Positions 60,517 through 60,868 of a stretch of DNA of 60,868 nt are shown here, piece by piece. The position numbers and the translations under genes were made by a program. The notes beneath the pieces are model-generated. The model was not told the DNA's origin. It did not search any database and worked only from the letters and a program-made list of their open reading frames with translations. This DNA comes from CAYWJA01 sp964458485 (lineage in GTDB: Bacteria > Patescibacteriota > Gracilibacteria > UM-FILTER-43-11): assembly GCA_964458485.1 (NCBI GenBank), contig CAYWJA010000006.1, forward strand, positions 1 through 60,868. Reading direction: 5' to 3'. Position 1 is the stretch's first letter, and every line of letters begins with the position of its first letter.

Positions 60517-60868
60517 TAAGGAGATAATCCATCCGCAGGTTCTCCTACGGATACCTTGTTACGACTTCATCCCAATCAGTGAGTTTACCTTAGGCACCCG
60601 TCCCGAAGGACTAAGGCGACTTCGGGTACCCCCACCTTTCATGATGTGACGGGCGGTGAGTACAAGACCCAGGAACGTATTCACTGCGACATATCTGATT
60701 CGCAATTACTAGCGATTCCAACTTCATGAGGGCGAATTGCAGCCCTCAATCCGAACTGAGACCAGCTTTGGTGGGATTGGCTCCCCCTTACGGGTTGGCT
60801 GCCCATTGTACTGGCCATTGTAGCACGTGTGTGGCCCAAGGCGTAAGAGCCATGCTGATTTGACGTCA
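60517..60868 (-). rRNA. rrs: 16S ribosomal RNA, 3' part
   Basis: The reverse complement is the last ~350 nt of 16S; the conserved TACCTTGTTACGACTT site and GACGGGCGGTG are present. The 3' end reads GGATTATCTCCTTA where most bacteria have GGATCACCTCCTTA, so the CCTCC core is changed to TCTCC. The 1392 region reads GTGAGTAC instead of GTGTGTAC. The gene continues beyond the right edge. Confidence 0.97.

Overview
The window reads as a draft-assembly contig (100 Ns at 59501-59600) from an AT-rich, small-genome bacterium. I place it in the Candidate Phyla Radiation (Patescibacteria), tentatively near Peregrinibacteria. The reasons are: start codons that almost never have a Shine-Dalgarno site, a 16S 3' end with an altered anti-SD core and an unusual primer-1392 region, multi-unit VirB2/TrbC-like membrane proteins, many unrecognised large proteins, and housekeeping genes scattered among palindromic repeats. 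The phylum is an inference; full-length 16S would settle it.

Layout. 1-3200: a partial three-repeat protein, an HExxH protein and an EEP-fold hydrolase. 3270-6790: aroC and two paralogous pilin-like membrane proteins. 6970-11090: rpmF, nusB, rnc, then (minus strand) rpmH-rnpA-yidC-khpB, with yidC frameshifted. 11300-17160: TIM-barrel isomerase-like protein, anchored protein, RAYT (REP-type) transposase, Trm11-like methyltransferase, CPA2 antiporter, small membrane proteins. 17360-25730: an unknown protein, an ABC exporter, and a Gld-like ABC operon (ATPase, permease, GldG-like, DUF4340). 25710-28590: yebC, rpsR, rpsF, nth. 28590-37650: HExxH proteins, a repeat protein, uvrD/pcrA and two paralogous membrane proteins. 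37670-40180: rsmA and comEC. 40370-41430: a GC-rich block with foreign codon use. 41460-45110: PLP-fold protein, methyltransferase, TrmB regulator. 45220-49480: long structured leader, DHH-like protein and three tandem paralogs. 49640-58190: reductase-like, transglutaminase-like protein, a helicase-sigma70 fusion, a pseudogene remnant, tRNA-Lys, methyltransferase, unknown, queG (frameshifted). 58390-60868: K+ channel, a second GC-rich foreign-codon gene, S23-like four-helix protein, and the 3' part of 16S rRNA.

Most striking points. (1) The 1031-residue protein at 51788-54883 joins a complete SF2 helicase to a sigma-70-like C-terminus with a near-canonical region 4, and its gene lies between two 117-nt direct repeats next to tRNA-Lys. 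(2) Intergenic space is packed with several families of word-built inverted repeats. Pieces of the same families sit in frame inside the RAYT, comEC, rsmA, queG and Trm11-like genes. Two perfect palindromes, one in the RAYT gene itself and one in comEC, are read in the same frame and give nearly the same peptide. (3) Two genes (40577-41215 and 59249-59665) have almost pure GC3 codons and strong SD sites in an otherwise SD-poor AT-rich genome, each with its own promoter and terminator. (4) A promoter with perfect consensus drives a 0.45-kb structured leader that ends in a terminator just before a four-gene cluster of unknown function.
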